A stretch of 64,000 bases of DNA, taken from assembly GCA_003260075.1 (NCBI GenBank), contig QLIY01000413.1, forward strand, positions 62,001 through 126,000, written 5' to 3'. Below the pieces are notes generated by a model, which was not told the origin of the DNA, ran no database searches, and saw nothing but the letters and a program-made list of their open reading frames with translations. Both the position numbers and the translations under genes were made by a program. Source of the DNA: Phallusia mammillata (lineage: Eukaryota > Chordata > Ascidiacea > Phlebobranchia > Ascidiidae). Positions 14,101-25,729 of this stretch are shown one piece after another. Each line of letters begins with the position of its first letter. Position 1 is the first letter of the stretch.

Positions 14101-16145
14101 CTCGAACCACTGTCAGCTTTGAGTTTTGCTCCGACACTTGATAACAAACAGAAATACTTACGTGGCACCGTCGCCGACAGAGCTGACCACACCCACACAA
14201 CGCCCAACGCCACGATCACGTGATGCGCCTTCTGCTTGCGGTATACGAACGGCCACCGGATAGCGCACAAGCGCTCGCCTCCAAGATAGATGAGATGATA
14301 AAGTGAAGACGTAAACGTGAATAGAAAGAAGGAACCACCCAATATCGCTCGGGTCGACCCGCGTACGGATTTCTGGTGCTGCTCGATCTGCATGGCTGTG
14401 CTTTGTAGCGTCCAACTCATGTTGTATGGCGACATAATCAACACCTGCAAACCTGTGGGCAAAAAAGTTTTTGATGTCAGCAAACATTAGCAGCAAGCAC
14501 TTATACTACAGCTTAAGTGTCATTGTCATCGCCTTTATCGGAGTAAGACCCGATGTTTTCCAAACTATGCAATCGTGAATTGCTCGACTCTATGCTACGC
14601 TAAAACTGGTATGTTACTCCAGCGTACACATCTAATTTTGCTCACATTAGTCCTTAGTGTACTCAGTAAGCTTGTGTGTATGCCCAGGCACATGAAGATC
14701 TTTGCTACACATAAACTGGTGTGTGGCTACAGCGCTCACATCTAATGTTGCTCACAGTGGTACTCAGTGTACTTGGGGAGCTTGTGCAAATGCCTAGACA
14801 CCTGAAAATCTATGTTGCGCATAAATCGATGTGTAGCCACAGCGTTCACATCTAATGTTGCTCACAGTGGTCCTCGGCTTACTTAGGGAGCTTGTGTGTA
14901 TGCCCAGGCCCCTGAAAATCCATGCGTCGCATAAACTGGTGTGTGGCCACAGCGTGCACATCTAATGTTGCTCACAGTGGTCCTCAGTGTACTCATGGAG
15001 CTTGTGTGTATGCCCAGACACATAAAAATCTATGCTGCGCAAAAAATGTTGTGTTGCTGCAGCGTGCACATCTAATGTTGCTCACAGTGGTTTTGTGTGC
15101 ATGAAAATTTATGGAAACAATTCAATATATCGCGTAAACCTTAACACGATCTCCTGATGAACTTTACATGTATTTAGTACTGCAAAAATACTACGAGAAG
15201 AAAAACGTGAACTCACCAACTAGAAGATCAGCAACCGCCAAAGATATTTTGATTTTGCCGAAAGTGTCCGGAGGTTTTTGTCTGGAGGAGACGATGATCA
15301 CCACAGTGTTCCCGAGGAGGATAAGAAAGCCCACCAGGATGCAGAAGAAAATGAGGAAGTTTGCAGCACCGACATAGCACTGGTTGCATTGATTCATAGG
15401 CGTGTTGAAACATTGCCCGTATGCCTAGTAAAAAAAGAACGTTTTAAGCTGAAAGTACGAGTCAAAAGTTAAAGCTTATTTTTTGTTTTACTTCTTGCAA
15501 TGCCTGTTTAAACCAGGGTTCTTCAACGGGGGGCGGTATCGCAAATGGTGCATATTTTTAAATTGGGAAACGGATTCGAAACTGAATACCTACTCGGATC
15601 CGCTCCACGAGTTATGTGGCGCCCTATCACATATTGAACGGATTCAAATCCTTGTGCCTAATTGTTGGCGATTTACGAGAAATCTGGCTCTTTTACCTGG
15701 ATTACGGATTCGAATCTTAATGTCTATACGGATTCGGTTCACGAGTTATTTGGCGCCCTATTACATACTGAACGGATTCCTTATGCCTAATTGAGGCGAC
15801 TTACAAGAAATCTGGCCTGGAATACGGATTCGAATCCTAATATCTATACGGATTCGGTTCTATCAGTACCTCGAGGTGACAGAATCCAGGAAAACCGCAG
15901 AGCATGGTGGAGTTCTTATTCCACGGAAGATTCGAAGTAAGATCCGAAGAATCGGTGGATGAATCTAGAATACCCGGGTCTGCTAAACCGTTTTGCGCGG
16001 CCAACCAGGCCCTTATCATTTCTTCGTACATCATATCTGCGTTCGCTATTATTATATCATCTTCGTACTGTGTTGCCTTAGTGCCGTTCTGCGGAGCCAT
16101 TGTGCTCGTGGATGCATTAACTAAGCTCATGGCGGCAGTAGTCAT
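11171..16145 (-). CDS. Orphan class A (rhodopsin-like) GPCR, gene A
   Basis: Seven exons: 16145-15870, 15424-15217, 14452-14162, 13722-13580, 13216-13069, 11920-11818 and 11342-11171. All junction phases agree and give 446 residues. The short ectodomain carries N-glycosylation sequons and the family cysteine module CGFPGFC - AYGQC - CNQC. TM1 contains G-N (LLGNTVVII), TM2 LAVAD, TM3 end GGERLCAIRWP, TM5 FYVLPLIL, and TM7 NVVVYSIVDPKF. The DRY, CWxP and NPxxY switches are thus ERL, LTQLP and NVVVY. The usual TM3 cysteine is missing. Intron positions from TM2 onward match those of gene B and the 43-63 kb array, proving common descent. An extra intron splits the cysteine module only here. The ligand is unknown. 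The TM2-TM3 intron contains a 110 bp satellite. Confidence 0.85.
14586..15120. repeat. 110 bp tandem repeat, about five copies, in an intron of GPCR gene A
   Basis: The word CTCACAGTGG recurs exactly every 110 bases (14751, 14861, 14971, 15081) with a diverged first copy at 14641. Each unit also has TCTAATGTTG, AGCTTGTG and a TATGC(C)CAG-type word. Divergence between units is modest. The array ends about 100 bases from the TM1-TM2 exon. Confidence 0.9.
15575..15860. repeat. Diverged tandem repeat (about 130 bp) next to the first exon of gene A
   Basis: Recurring words ACGGATTCGAATC, CACGAGTTAT, GGCGCCCTAT and AGAAATCTGG appear two to three times with a spacing of roughly 130 bases. The last partial unit ends at the donor of GPCR gene A exon 1. 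Confidence 0.7.
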
Positions 16146-16911
16146 GTTTAGCTCTGTCTGGAATGGACTTTTTTACAAAATGAAAAATCTGGAACGACAA
16201 TAACCACGGTTATACTGCAGTATGCGCAATGTCAAATACATTCATGGAAAGCTGGAAAACCGACAAGCATGACACCGCTTCTTTGACATTAGTTCAACTG
16301 CTGAAGACATTAACAAAAAAACTGTGGAAAATTTAAAGTTTGATTTTACCTTGAAGAAGTCACCACAACCAACAGACAATTAAATACTCCAATTAACTTC
16401 GCCATCATCAACGTTAAACACGTAACTAGATAGCTCCTAATTTATCTACAGTACATGGTCGTTTCTGTCCTACTGCATGCAGTTGTTCGTAACTAAAATG
16501 CTAAGCAGACGTCTGGCTTAAATTAACTCATTACTTTTTCTGCTTTGCGAGTTCTTTTCTACACCAACCGACACTTCGTTACGAACTGCAAAGTTTGGAA
16601 ATTGCCTCCGCATTAATAGCCTTCTAAGTTTCGTCAACAAAATGAAACAATGCTTTACTTGGAAAACAAGAATTTTTAGTCTATTCTGGGGTAACCCTTA
16701 CTCGCTTTCTAACTTCGTGGATTTATTCAACCGATTCGTCTGGAACTGGGAAGTTATGGAGAAAACATCCTGGATCTATTGTCCATGTTCCACGTAATAG
16801 TTGGAACGCAATTAACAATTAACTGAGTCAGAATAGGAGCAAGGCCTTAGAAACCCCCGGGGATTGTTGCTTATCATACAGACCGGCTATAACACGATAA
16901 GTGATTAATCG

Positions 16912-17384
16912 CGCACCTCGGCAAACTTTTCAGTGCAAGGGCCGCATTCAAAAGTTTTTAATCTTAAGGGGCCGCATAGTATTTCACCAACGGCCGCCAA
17001 TTGCTTGGTTGTTTTTGTTTTAAAATAAGTGGTGCAAAGAATTTGGTTTTTATCATAATACCATTTAAAGCCACTTAAAATGCTCAGATTAATAATTTCT
17101 TACTTGGTGCATAAGTTTAGCTGTACGAAGCTAACTGTTTATGATGTCATAATCTGTATTGTGACGAATGCGGTTCCTGTTTTTTGCATTGTTTGCACAC
17201 AATAAGCGGATAAAAAGCCTGGCGCATATGGTTACTAGGCTGATAATCCTTTTTCCAGTCTCACGAAATCTGTTTTTAGCAGTTTAAAAATCAAAATATT
17301 TGGCAAAATAGTTTTAGTTACGTTACGGCCGCCAGTGCATGTATTTTAATATACATGGTCACGGCCGCAGGTTGTGCACCCCTG
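16912..17384. mobile_element. Remnant of a GGCCGC-rich hAT-type element
   Basis: The left part reads GGCAAACTTTTCAGTGCAAG followed by GGCCGC words. The right end reads GGCCGCAGGTTGTGCACCCCTG, the typical CACCCCTG terminus. The left CAGGGGTG end appears lost. Related ends occur at 18.04 and 49.7 kb. Confidence 0.5.
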
Positions 17385-17976
17385 ATTTAGCCCCAAATAT
17401 CAACATAGTATATTTTCAGCTATGTGCAAATGCGTTTGTTGTCACTTGATTGAACAAACATTGATTGAAACGCTACAATTGTAATTGTTTCAAAATAAAC
17501 AACATTTAAATCAGCACGTTTTTTTGTTGATATATTCCTTGCGCCAACATTAAAGAATGCGAGCCGCTTTTAGTATCCATCTTTAGGTGTTGTGCGGATC
17601 TGTGTTAACGATTCTATAGCCGTTTTTTGTCCGTTTGCAAAGTACTGCAACGACCTAAATTTGATCCAAAGTTACCAACGTTTATGCGTCAACAGTGCGC
17701 AGTGGGCTGTATTTCGAAACGTGATTCAATTTTACATTATCGAACGAAGAAATTGTGTCAAGTGACGATTTCCATAATAACGTGGCAGAAACAACAGGCT
17801 AAAGCACGTAAAAAGCATCTGTGTTTAGTTCCTAAGTATGGTACAGGTACAGATACTGCTCATGGTATAGGTATCGGCACCCCCCGCATTTTTTATTATT
17901 TTTTAAAACTCTACGCCTGCTTATAATACTATTCAGCGTTGCTCGGTAACTTTCTCTGTCAAATTTACTAACATTT

Positions 17977-18042
17977 GGCGGGCCGCACGAACTCCTTTGC
18001 CGGGCTGCATGCGGCCCGCGGGCAGTAGTTTGCCCACCCCTG
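17977..18042. mobile_element. 3' end fragment of a GGCCGC-rich element
   Basis: Contains GGCGGGCCGC, CATGCGGCCC and the terminus TTTGCCCACCCCTG, shared with the element at 49555-49702. The left part is not identifiable. Confidence 0.45.
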
Positions 18043-19388
18043 GTATAGATGAACGTGTGGTTGTTGGCTTTTGGTATCGGGTTAGGGCTTATGTTTGATG
18101 AAAACGTATTTGATTTGGGCCCGACTTCATACTTTCTGCAGTCATTTCCCGTGGCAGGTTTGATTCCTAGGTTGGGACTAAATGGGGCTTAGAAAAAAGT
18201 CGGCGCTGGCCTTCTTTATGCCCGCTTGGAGCTTTATGCTCTGATCCTAATGAGAAATATGCTAGCAATAATACAACACAAGCATTCCACCGTTTTTTCT
18301 TCATAAGCTACAACAGTGCACACTGTTCCAATAAGCTCTCATTAGTGTAGCTTGTGACGAATTTGCCCTGCAAATTTAGCTATTACTTACTTCCTGTCTA
18401 ATACGTGCGCCTTGTCTATGACTTCATTGTTGACCATTTCTAGTGATCGATAAAACCCCAACCGCTATCTTTGCCTCATGGCCTGCCCTACCGAGGTCAT
18501 TGTCTGCTAATTTATAGTTGGATAATTACTCATCTATTTTGACCACACTTAATAAACAACCTTTTCACTATTGACGGTCGCATCCCAGGTCATTGTTTCA
18601 CCCACGGCCGCCAACGTAGCAATGTTTTTGATAAAATAACTTGAACAAACTTCCCGCATTCGCATGGTGTGCACTTCTGGACCAGACCCTTATTATTTAT
18701 AAACATAAAAACAGTATTTTTTAATTCTAAGACAAGTTTGACATTTATATTGCATGAACTGAAACCAATAAGCTTTTTTACTTACATATTCTTTATTCAA
18801 CACCAAAGCTTGTCTAGGTAACTTCCTAGTGACTGAATTATCTCTCTACTAAACATCTTTACAGTTGCGTAACAGCAATCATGGAAAAGCTAATTCTGCA
18901 TGTCTATATAATGTCTAATATAAGTCCATCAAAATCAACTGCCAAATAGTCTGGTTTATCACCAAAAATTACATTTACATAATCTTGTCGACTTTGGCAT
19001 CACGTGTGGCACGATGTGAGCCCCGTTGACGTTGCACAGGCGCTTAAATATAAATGCGCCATGCGACGTCTGGCTCGATAGCGTTTTATCTTACTCCGGT
19101 TTTACGCTTATTGATCAGAGCTAGAACATTTTACCGTGGTTTGTCTGTCTGACAGACAGAGCGGTTCGGCCCAAGATCACTGCCCGGCAGGTCGACCCAG
19201 GGGTCGTTATGTTAATCCTTTATTTTCTTGCAAATATGTTTGTTGTACATATTTTTTCTACCCTTGTTGATAACATCGAACTAAATACTAGCATGTGCCA
19301 AATATAAATATGTATGTAATAGCATACCTTAACCCATACCCTAACATTAAGGTTAGTTTTGTAGTTCTATCCTATTGGCGTTACCCAC

Positions 19389-19751
19389 CAGAGTTGTACA
19401 CAGGCCTAAAACTGGAGCCAGAACCCGGCCCGGACCAGAATCGTTTTTGAGAAGCCCGTTTAAGCCCGAAAGTTTGATTGACAGGCCTATACTTTGAAGC
19501 CCCAGGAAAGATCAAGACAACAAACACGATGGACATTTGGTCATAAACATGGCGTTTTAGGGCTGTTTGACATTAGGTCAGGTCCAACAACTGGCTACTT
19601 AGCTAGTATTTTTTTTTTCAAAACAAATACTGACACAGAGTGTAAAGTCGGGCCCGAATCAATCCCGTTTCTCGAACAAACCTGAGCTCGAATCCGGCCC
19701 GAACCCGACCCGAAACCCGAACGGACAAGCCCGGCCGGACTAACAACTCTG
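19389..19751. mobile_element. GC-rich MITE, hAT-type
   Basis: 363 bp with ends CAGAGTTGT and ACAACTCTG (perfect 9 bp inverted). Flanks TTACCCAC (19381-19388) and TTACCAAC (19752-19759) match at 7 of 8 bases. The inside is rich in CCCGGCCCG / GGGCCCGA words that could fold back on themselves. Confidence 0.75.
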
Positions 19752-21130
19752 TTACCAACAAACTGTTTTTATTGTGGTTTTGCTAGAACTAAATAACTTA
19801 ACTTAACACAGAGCATTACTCTGATCTGACACTACCGCAACAATGCCCCTTAAATCAAACAGTTACAAACAACAACAGGATCCTTCAGTCGTTGACGTTT
19901 GCGTTTATCTCTTTCTCCTTCTCTTAAGCTCACGTTTAAAGTGGTTCTCGCTTGATAAACTCGTACTGCCTTGGTGTTATGGCTATGATAGAGGAAGTCC
20001 TCTCTACACCAAATGAGCTACGTCCTTTTAGCTTGTAATATCTTGCGCGGCAAATGATGTATGGTAAACAAAACCGAGTGCAAGTTCTCTTTTGTTACTG
20101 CGTGCAAATTCATGTACAAACAACACACTACTTGCAGAATTATAACCAAGCCTGCTGATAAAATAATAAAAAAAACGGGATTTCGGGGATTCGTCCCCGG
20201 GAGTGTCCTTGGTTCGAACCCCGTGAAAAAAACATAGTTAACAGAAAGTTAATCTGTGAACGATAATCGCCATCAAGTCTGTCAATAATTGATTGAACGA
20301 GTAATATTTTATGTTATGACTTTATACGATAGTTAGTGATAACTCAATCTATTTGCGTTTGTTTTGCAATATTAATGTCCCTTGAGACGGGTTAGCCGAC
20401 AAATTAAATATTGTCCCCACTGTCCCTACAGTGAACGTTGAGAGTTTTATCCATTCAATTTGTGGAACCTGAAACACACATTCTAAGCCGTACTTGGTTT
20501 TTTAGACAGTTGCATTTGCATTTAGGTGCGGTATTGTCGACCAGCAACATATATGGATTGCCACAATGTGGTGTTTACTTACCGCAAGGGGTCCCATTTC
20601 ATATCTACGTCTGATATATGACATGTTTGTCAACAATTATCAGTGCCAGGCTATAAACCGCCATTGCCCTTTTCCAAAGCCAACAAGATGTCAGTTGAAT
20701 CCTGAACTGGTCGCGTTACTGCGTATTAGCCCTCTAACACAGGAAACCCCGTCACCTCAAATACGTCCATCACCAAAATAACAACCGTGCTATAAAATAT
20801 TATTCAAAATTGTGGTACAGTTTACCACAGGGCCTTACAAATGTATTTTTGTACCTGCATAATGTGCCCATATAAGCTGAAAACCACGTGTTAACCGGTT
20901 TGACGAAGTGGGTTCTACCATAGAATACTAAAACCCTGGAACGGCAACTCCATTGTTACGTCATTTTCGTCACGCATGAACAACAGTGTTAGGAAACAAA
21001 TAAGCGCCTTATTGTAAACTGTTAAAAACGCGAGTTTTGATGCATTTAGGTTTCTTATCTTAAAATTCCAGGCAATTTAGAAGTCTTTACGCAACCTAGT
21101 GTATATAATTCTTTATTATAATTTAAAAAA

Positions 21131-21970
21131 ATGAATATGACAGTGGAACTTCTGGGGTTTTGGGACATGGAGGAACAAAAAATGTACGAGGAAAGCAGCG
21201 GCTAATCTCAAGTCCACGAGAATTCAACGCTTGAAAGCATAGCTTCAAGTCAGGACATTGTGCTGCCAAAACTAAGCAGAGAAGGTTGTGAAGTTTTTAA
21301 CTCGTGGATTATGAAATATTCTAGTGCTGAGAACCTAGTTGGAAGTTTTTCAGAAGTATTCAATAAAACTGTTTTGTTTGAAACTATTGATTCAGAAAGC
21401 GAAGCTGCCAGGCAGACTTTAAAAATTATTAAGATGATTATTTTCCATAAAACAGCAGCGAAGACAGACGTGCCACAGTCAATCTATCAGCCAAATGATG
21501 TAGAAAAAGATGTTATTGAATTTATTGGGGGTTACACTATAAAAAAAGCATTGACTAAATTTCAGGAAAAGAAAAGTGTGGTGAAGTTATTTTGTGGTAC
21601 AATTTCTTTGGGTCAGTTTAGTGTTCTAATTGAAAAACATAAAGGCTCCCTCCAACACCCAAGTAAAGCATACCTGGCACTGTTAACAAGGCTGTACATT
21701 CTGCATTGTAATGAAGCAAGCAAAAATCCTGCTGAAATAAATTTCAGCACATTAACAGATTCTGTGCAGGCACAACAGGAATATGGCGATTTACTTTCAA
21801 ACATTTCTGTTCAAGATGATAATGTGTATAATGTGCTTAATTTCATGTTAAATTTATTTGTTGTTGCAGTCTCCCACAATTTTGCAAAAAAGCTTTTGCA
21901 AACCAAACAAAAAAATAGCTTAGGGCAAACATTAGGCCTCCGGGCTAGTCTTAAAAAGAAATCCACTTAG
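21131..21970 (+). pseudogene. Transposase C-terminal-like frame with one in-frame stop
   Basis: ATG at 21131 opens a frame interrupted by TAA at 21203-21205 and then open to 21970. The product has VIEFIGGYTIKKAL, a hydrophobic G-Y motif followed by lysines, and a later HPSKAYLALLTRLY segment. These resemble the C-terminal part of P-element/THAP9-type transposases, where an I-A-G-Y-V-A-x-K motif follows the GRR-N-P region. That resemblance is weak and is my inference. The frame converges tail to tail with the minus-strand P transposase that ends at 22161. It could be the inverted C-terminal half of the same element. Confidence 0.45.
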
Positions 21971-22160
21971 GAACCCCTTTATTAAGTTTTTTTCTGATCT
22001 GTACTGTTATCATAACATTTTTTAAATAAACATATGTTTTTAAAAAGCAGCAATCTATTACAATGATAAGTTGCATAAATGCAGACTAAAAAGTCATGGG
22101 AACTATACAAAGTCAAGCATTTTGGAACCACATTTATGTACATTAAATTACAGAGAGATG

Positions 22161-23870
22161 TTATGACTTTAACTTTTTTGATGGAATTGGCTCATTGCAA
22201 AGATGTGTCCAAGGATTTTTCTTTCCAAAAGTTGTGTTTCCACCCTTAATTTTTTTTATTCCTTTTCTTTGGCTGATATGGTTTATGCCATAACCAACCT
22301 GATTAATGTCCGGGTTTGTTGACCGACGACCAAGTAGTCTCTGAAACAAATGTTACAGGGTAACAAAATGATTTTTACGGACAATTTCATTGCTGTCTTT
22401 ACTATAGATCCGAAACAAGCTTCCAATACATCTTGCGTCAAGGTTTTCAAACAAACATACTCCATAGTTTGTAATAGTTGTTTGCTTAGTTTAATAAAAT
22501 TTCTTGTTGTGAAAACCAAGCCATTAAGGGTTGGAAGGGGCATGATTCTCTTTTCCTCATTTTTGTGTTTGGTCAAAACTTCATTCTGCCATTTAAATAT
22601 AAATTGGAATAAAACCAATAAAAACGAATTTTTGAAATGTACATTAGAAAAAAATAGACTTACTTTCCAGTTTGTTAGGTAGCTAATGAATGTGTTCTCA
22701 AGTCATTTTAGCCGCTCATCATCTACAGATCTGATAGGATTTTTACATCCGCAGTTCATTATCTCAAACCATCTAAAAGCATTTTGTTTTTGTCTTGTTT
22801 TTGTGCAAGGTATGCACACTTTGCGCCTACTTGGCAAACAGTAGAACATACTCAGAAGTTCCCTCTGACCCTTCAACAATGCTTAAACATCTACCCACTT
22901 TCCAGCTTAGTGTGTCACAAGCAAGATTTACTTTCATCTGTGAAATATTAAAAAAATTCAAACAGGTTACTGAAGAAGCAATAATACAAACCTTGTTAAA
23001 GGAGTTTAAAGAAATATGGGTTTTCATTAGCTTTGTTCGACTAAGTGATGGAGAACGAGAGTCCTCTTCATACAATTTAACTGCATGGCCCCAAAGAATA
23101 TCCTTTCCATTGTTATTCATGTATCGTGTCCCACTTGGTTTGGATAAAAAAAGAGCATTTCTTGCTGTCTGTAATAATTTTCTATTATATTTACTTATAA
23201 ATCCCAATTTCAAGAAAACTTACCTTTAATAAATGTGACACATCAGAGCAGAGGTAAATAGGTCTATGTGGTGCATACGGATTAGGGGCTGTTAAAGGAC
23301 TATTTAGCACAATTTCATGTTTTGGTGTTAATATTTTAAAAAATCGCCTATTAACCGACATTCCATCTGCAATTACTGCATGAATTGCTATTCCAATGCT
23401 TTCCAAAACATCAAGCAAATCCCAAAATATTAAAGCTAATTGGTATGCAGGAGTTGTTCTTGTTGGATACCATGCAAGTGGTGTAGAAACCTCCTTTTTC
23501 ATTGTCCTCACATAAAAAACTAATAATGGGGCCTGTTAGCTTTTTGTTTATCAACACACAACATAAAATTTTGCAAAAAAAAACCTAGAACATGTATTGC
23601 AAGTTCGGAATGTTGTACACCATCCATGTAGTCCACATATCCAACAAGTTGTCCTTTTACCACAATATTTTCTTTCACTGCATTAAAACATACATTAGCT
23701 ACAAAAAAAAAGACAAAGCAACTAGCCAAGTTTTTACCTTTCATTTCATCAAGTGTTATATAGCCATCAAGCATTTTCGTACCATGTTGCTGCATTATAA
23801 CCTTAATGTTTCTGATTGCTTCTTGATTGGTACCAGGTTTAGGGGTGATGCAATTTCTTAAGTTTAACAA
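22161..23870 (-). pseudogene. P-element / THAP9-type transposase, decayed
   Basis: Inferred exons run approximately 23870-23738, 23698-23585, 23507-23224, 23168-22992, 22937-22831, 22772-22664, 22585-22403 and 22340-22161. The translated order is ITLDEMK, LVGYVDYMDG, AWYPTRTTPAYQLALIFWD, VIADGMSVNRRFFK, NPYAPHRPIYLCSDVSHLLK, ILWGHAVKLYEED, HISLNSFNKMKVNLA, SVDDERLK, LKTLTQDVLEACFG, then GRRSTNPDINQVGY. This is the P-element transposase order: RNase H-like core, GTP-binding insertion, then the QD-E-FG and GRR-NP blocks. A TGA at 22703-22705 replaces an expected Trp after RLK. No THAP domain was found upstream. A nearly identical partial copy follows at 23951-24351. Confidence 0.75.
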
Positions 23871-23940
23871 TGTAGCACTACTATTTCTGCGACTAAGGTT
23901 CAGGACGCTGCTCTAACGGCTAGCCGGTAAAACCAATAAC

Positions 23941-24351
23941 GGGGGGGGGGCGAATTTTTGAAATGTACATTAGAAAAAAATAGACTTACTTTCCAGTTTG
24001 TTAGGTAGCTAATGAATGTGTTCTCAAGTCATTTTAGCCGCTCATCATCTACAGATCTGATAGGATTTTTACATCCGCAGTTCATTATCTCAAACCATCT
24101 AAAAGCATTTTGTTTTTGTGCACACTTTGCGCCTACTTGGCAAACAGTAGAACATACTCAGAAGTTCCCTCTGACCCTTCAACAATGCTTAAACATCTAC
24201 CCACTTTCCAGCTTAGTGTGTCACAAGCAAGATTTACTTTCATCTGTGAAATATTAAAAAAATTAAAACAGGGTACTGAAGAAGCAATAATACAAACCTT
24301 GTTAAAGGAGTTTAAAAAAATATGGGTTTTCATTAGCTTTGTTCGACTAAG
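23941..24351 (-). repeat. Partial duplicate of the P transposase, starting at a 10-G run
   Basis: Right after GGGGGGGGGG (23941-23950) the sequence from CGAATTTTTG on repeats 22625-23046 almost base for base, apart from a deletion of about 20 bases in a small intron. It carries the same TGA. The copy stops exactly where the next hAT-type element begins at 24353. Confidence 0.85.
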
Positions 24352-24352
24352 T

Positions 24353-24461
24353 CAGTGGTTCTCAAAGTATGGGTCGCGACCCAAACATGGGTCTCGAGAA
24401 ACCACTAAACAAAATTTTGATGAGTATTTGGGTCGCGTTAAAAAAAGGTTGGGAACCACTG
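24353..24461. mobile_element. Short hAT-type MITE
   Basis: 109 bp starting CAGTGGTTCTCAAAGTATGG and ending GGTTGGGAACCACTG, good inverted ends. The flanking octamers GACTAAGT and CTATAGAC do not match. The insertion therefore sits at a composite junction between the transposase copy and another element. Confidence 0.7.
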
Positions 24462-24607
24462 CTATAGACCCGTCTCATGAAATTTTATGAGATCGGCGAA
24501 CCGGTTAGCATTACTGGTTACTGTCAATGGACTTTTTGTAACAGAGCCGTCTGAAAAATATGACGTTTGTGATAGAACTGGCTGACAAAAATTGAATCCC
24601 ACCACTG
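24462..24607. mobile_element. hAT-type MITE fragment (inverted copy of the 9.5 kb element)
   Basis: Read in reverse, it begins CAGTGGTGGGATTCAATTTT and contains GTTACAAAAAGTCCATTG, then GATCTCATAAAATTTCATGA, in the same order as at 9494-9722. Its distal end is lost where it meets the neighbouring element. It provides the internal segment that is replaced by G in the other copy. Confidence 0.75.
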
Positions 24608-25729
24608 CAATACCATATATAAATAGTTAAATTACAGTAATAAAATAGTTAAACATCATAGGGCCTTTGAATTTGTGCATTACTGTTAGAGAGCTCATGA
24701 ACAAAGTATTAGCGATTTCAATCATGTAAATTTTACCTTGTACCGGTTTAAGCGGAAAAATTATTTAACCTAGTTTTTAGTTGATGAAAAATTCACGCTA
24801 TATTTCAGTAAATAATATTTTGCGATTGCCCATTCCAGTTAAGAAATGTGCAAATGAAAATACCTTTGAAAATAAAGCATAAAAAATAGCAAAATATAAG
24901 AAATTACTGGAACCGTTGTGAACTTTAAGCGAATACCACAGGGAGAATTCGAAAAGTGCCGAAGTGATTGTTGCGTCACAAGCGCCTGTTGTGTAGAGTT
25001 TTGTTCGGAGCAGGCTTGTTTTGTTGTGCAGTGAAGAAATGTTATGCAATCTGGCAGAGTTTAGGGCCTTTGTTGTGGTAATTAACATATTAAACTTACC
25101 TAAAGCCTTATGTTTTATTTTTGTTAAAGAATACTAGGCTAGCTTTTATTATAAGGTACAAAGGTATATTTACAGCAGATAAAGAAGCAAAAGACGTTCC
25201 AACTAAAAGTTAGTTACCCTGCTGCGCTTAAGTACATTACCTTAAAGGTAAGCTCTTTTTAATGTCTACACTGAACGTTACAACCGTTTTAACAACATTT
25301 GTGCATAATATTTAACACAGATGCCTAAAATTTGCAACATGTAGATTTGGTTTTGAAAACAATTGTGGAAAAAAAACCATTTGATCATTACAAGTCAAGA
25401 CTGTGAAAACCATATTTTAACAACTGCACATTTTTGTGTGAGATGCTGCTTGAGCACTCACTATAAACAGGTATGTTATTTTGAATTGCTTTTGAATGAT
25501 TGTTAGTTTAACATTGTTTATTTTGTAAACAATAAGTTGTTTTAAATGATGTAACAATACATTATAATAGCATCGGCCATGTTGTAACTGCTTAAATGTG
25601 ATGTTATTTGCTATTTTAAGGTCTTTATTTTCCTGCGGTGAATTGATATTGTGCTCTCACTTCCTTGCAAAAATTTGTCTTCACATTAAAAAAACAAACA
25701 TACATGATGGTTTAGCATACGCAGCTGTA

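Larger units (their letters stand above)
16146..21130. other. 5 kb intergenic region, repeat remnants only
   Basis: Upstream of GPCR gene A. Besides the three element remnants listed separately I see no supported exon. Reading frames here are short and have no family features. GTATAGGTATCGG-like words near 17.84 kb resemble the repeat at 25.7-26.3 kb. Confidence 0.5.

Noticed and set aside
14922..15104. 60-codon frame in gene A intron
   Set aside because: It is made of the 110 bp satellite repeated twice.
20566..20781. 71-codon plus-strand frame
   Set aside because: No recognisable feature, no splice context, and unremarkable length for this base composition.
22827..22829. Stop codon in the P transposase after LLFAK
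   Set aside because: A short intron (GT at about 22830, AG at about 22773) removes it and joins FAK to WFEIMNC, as the family requires.
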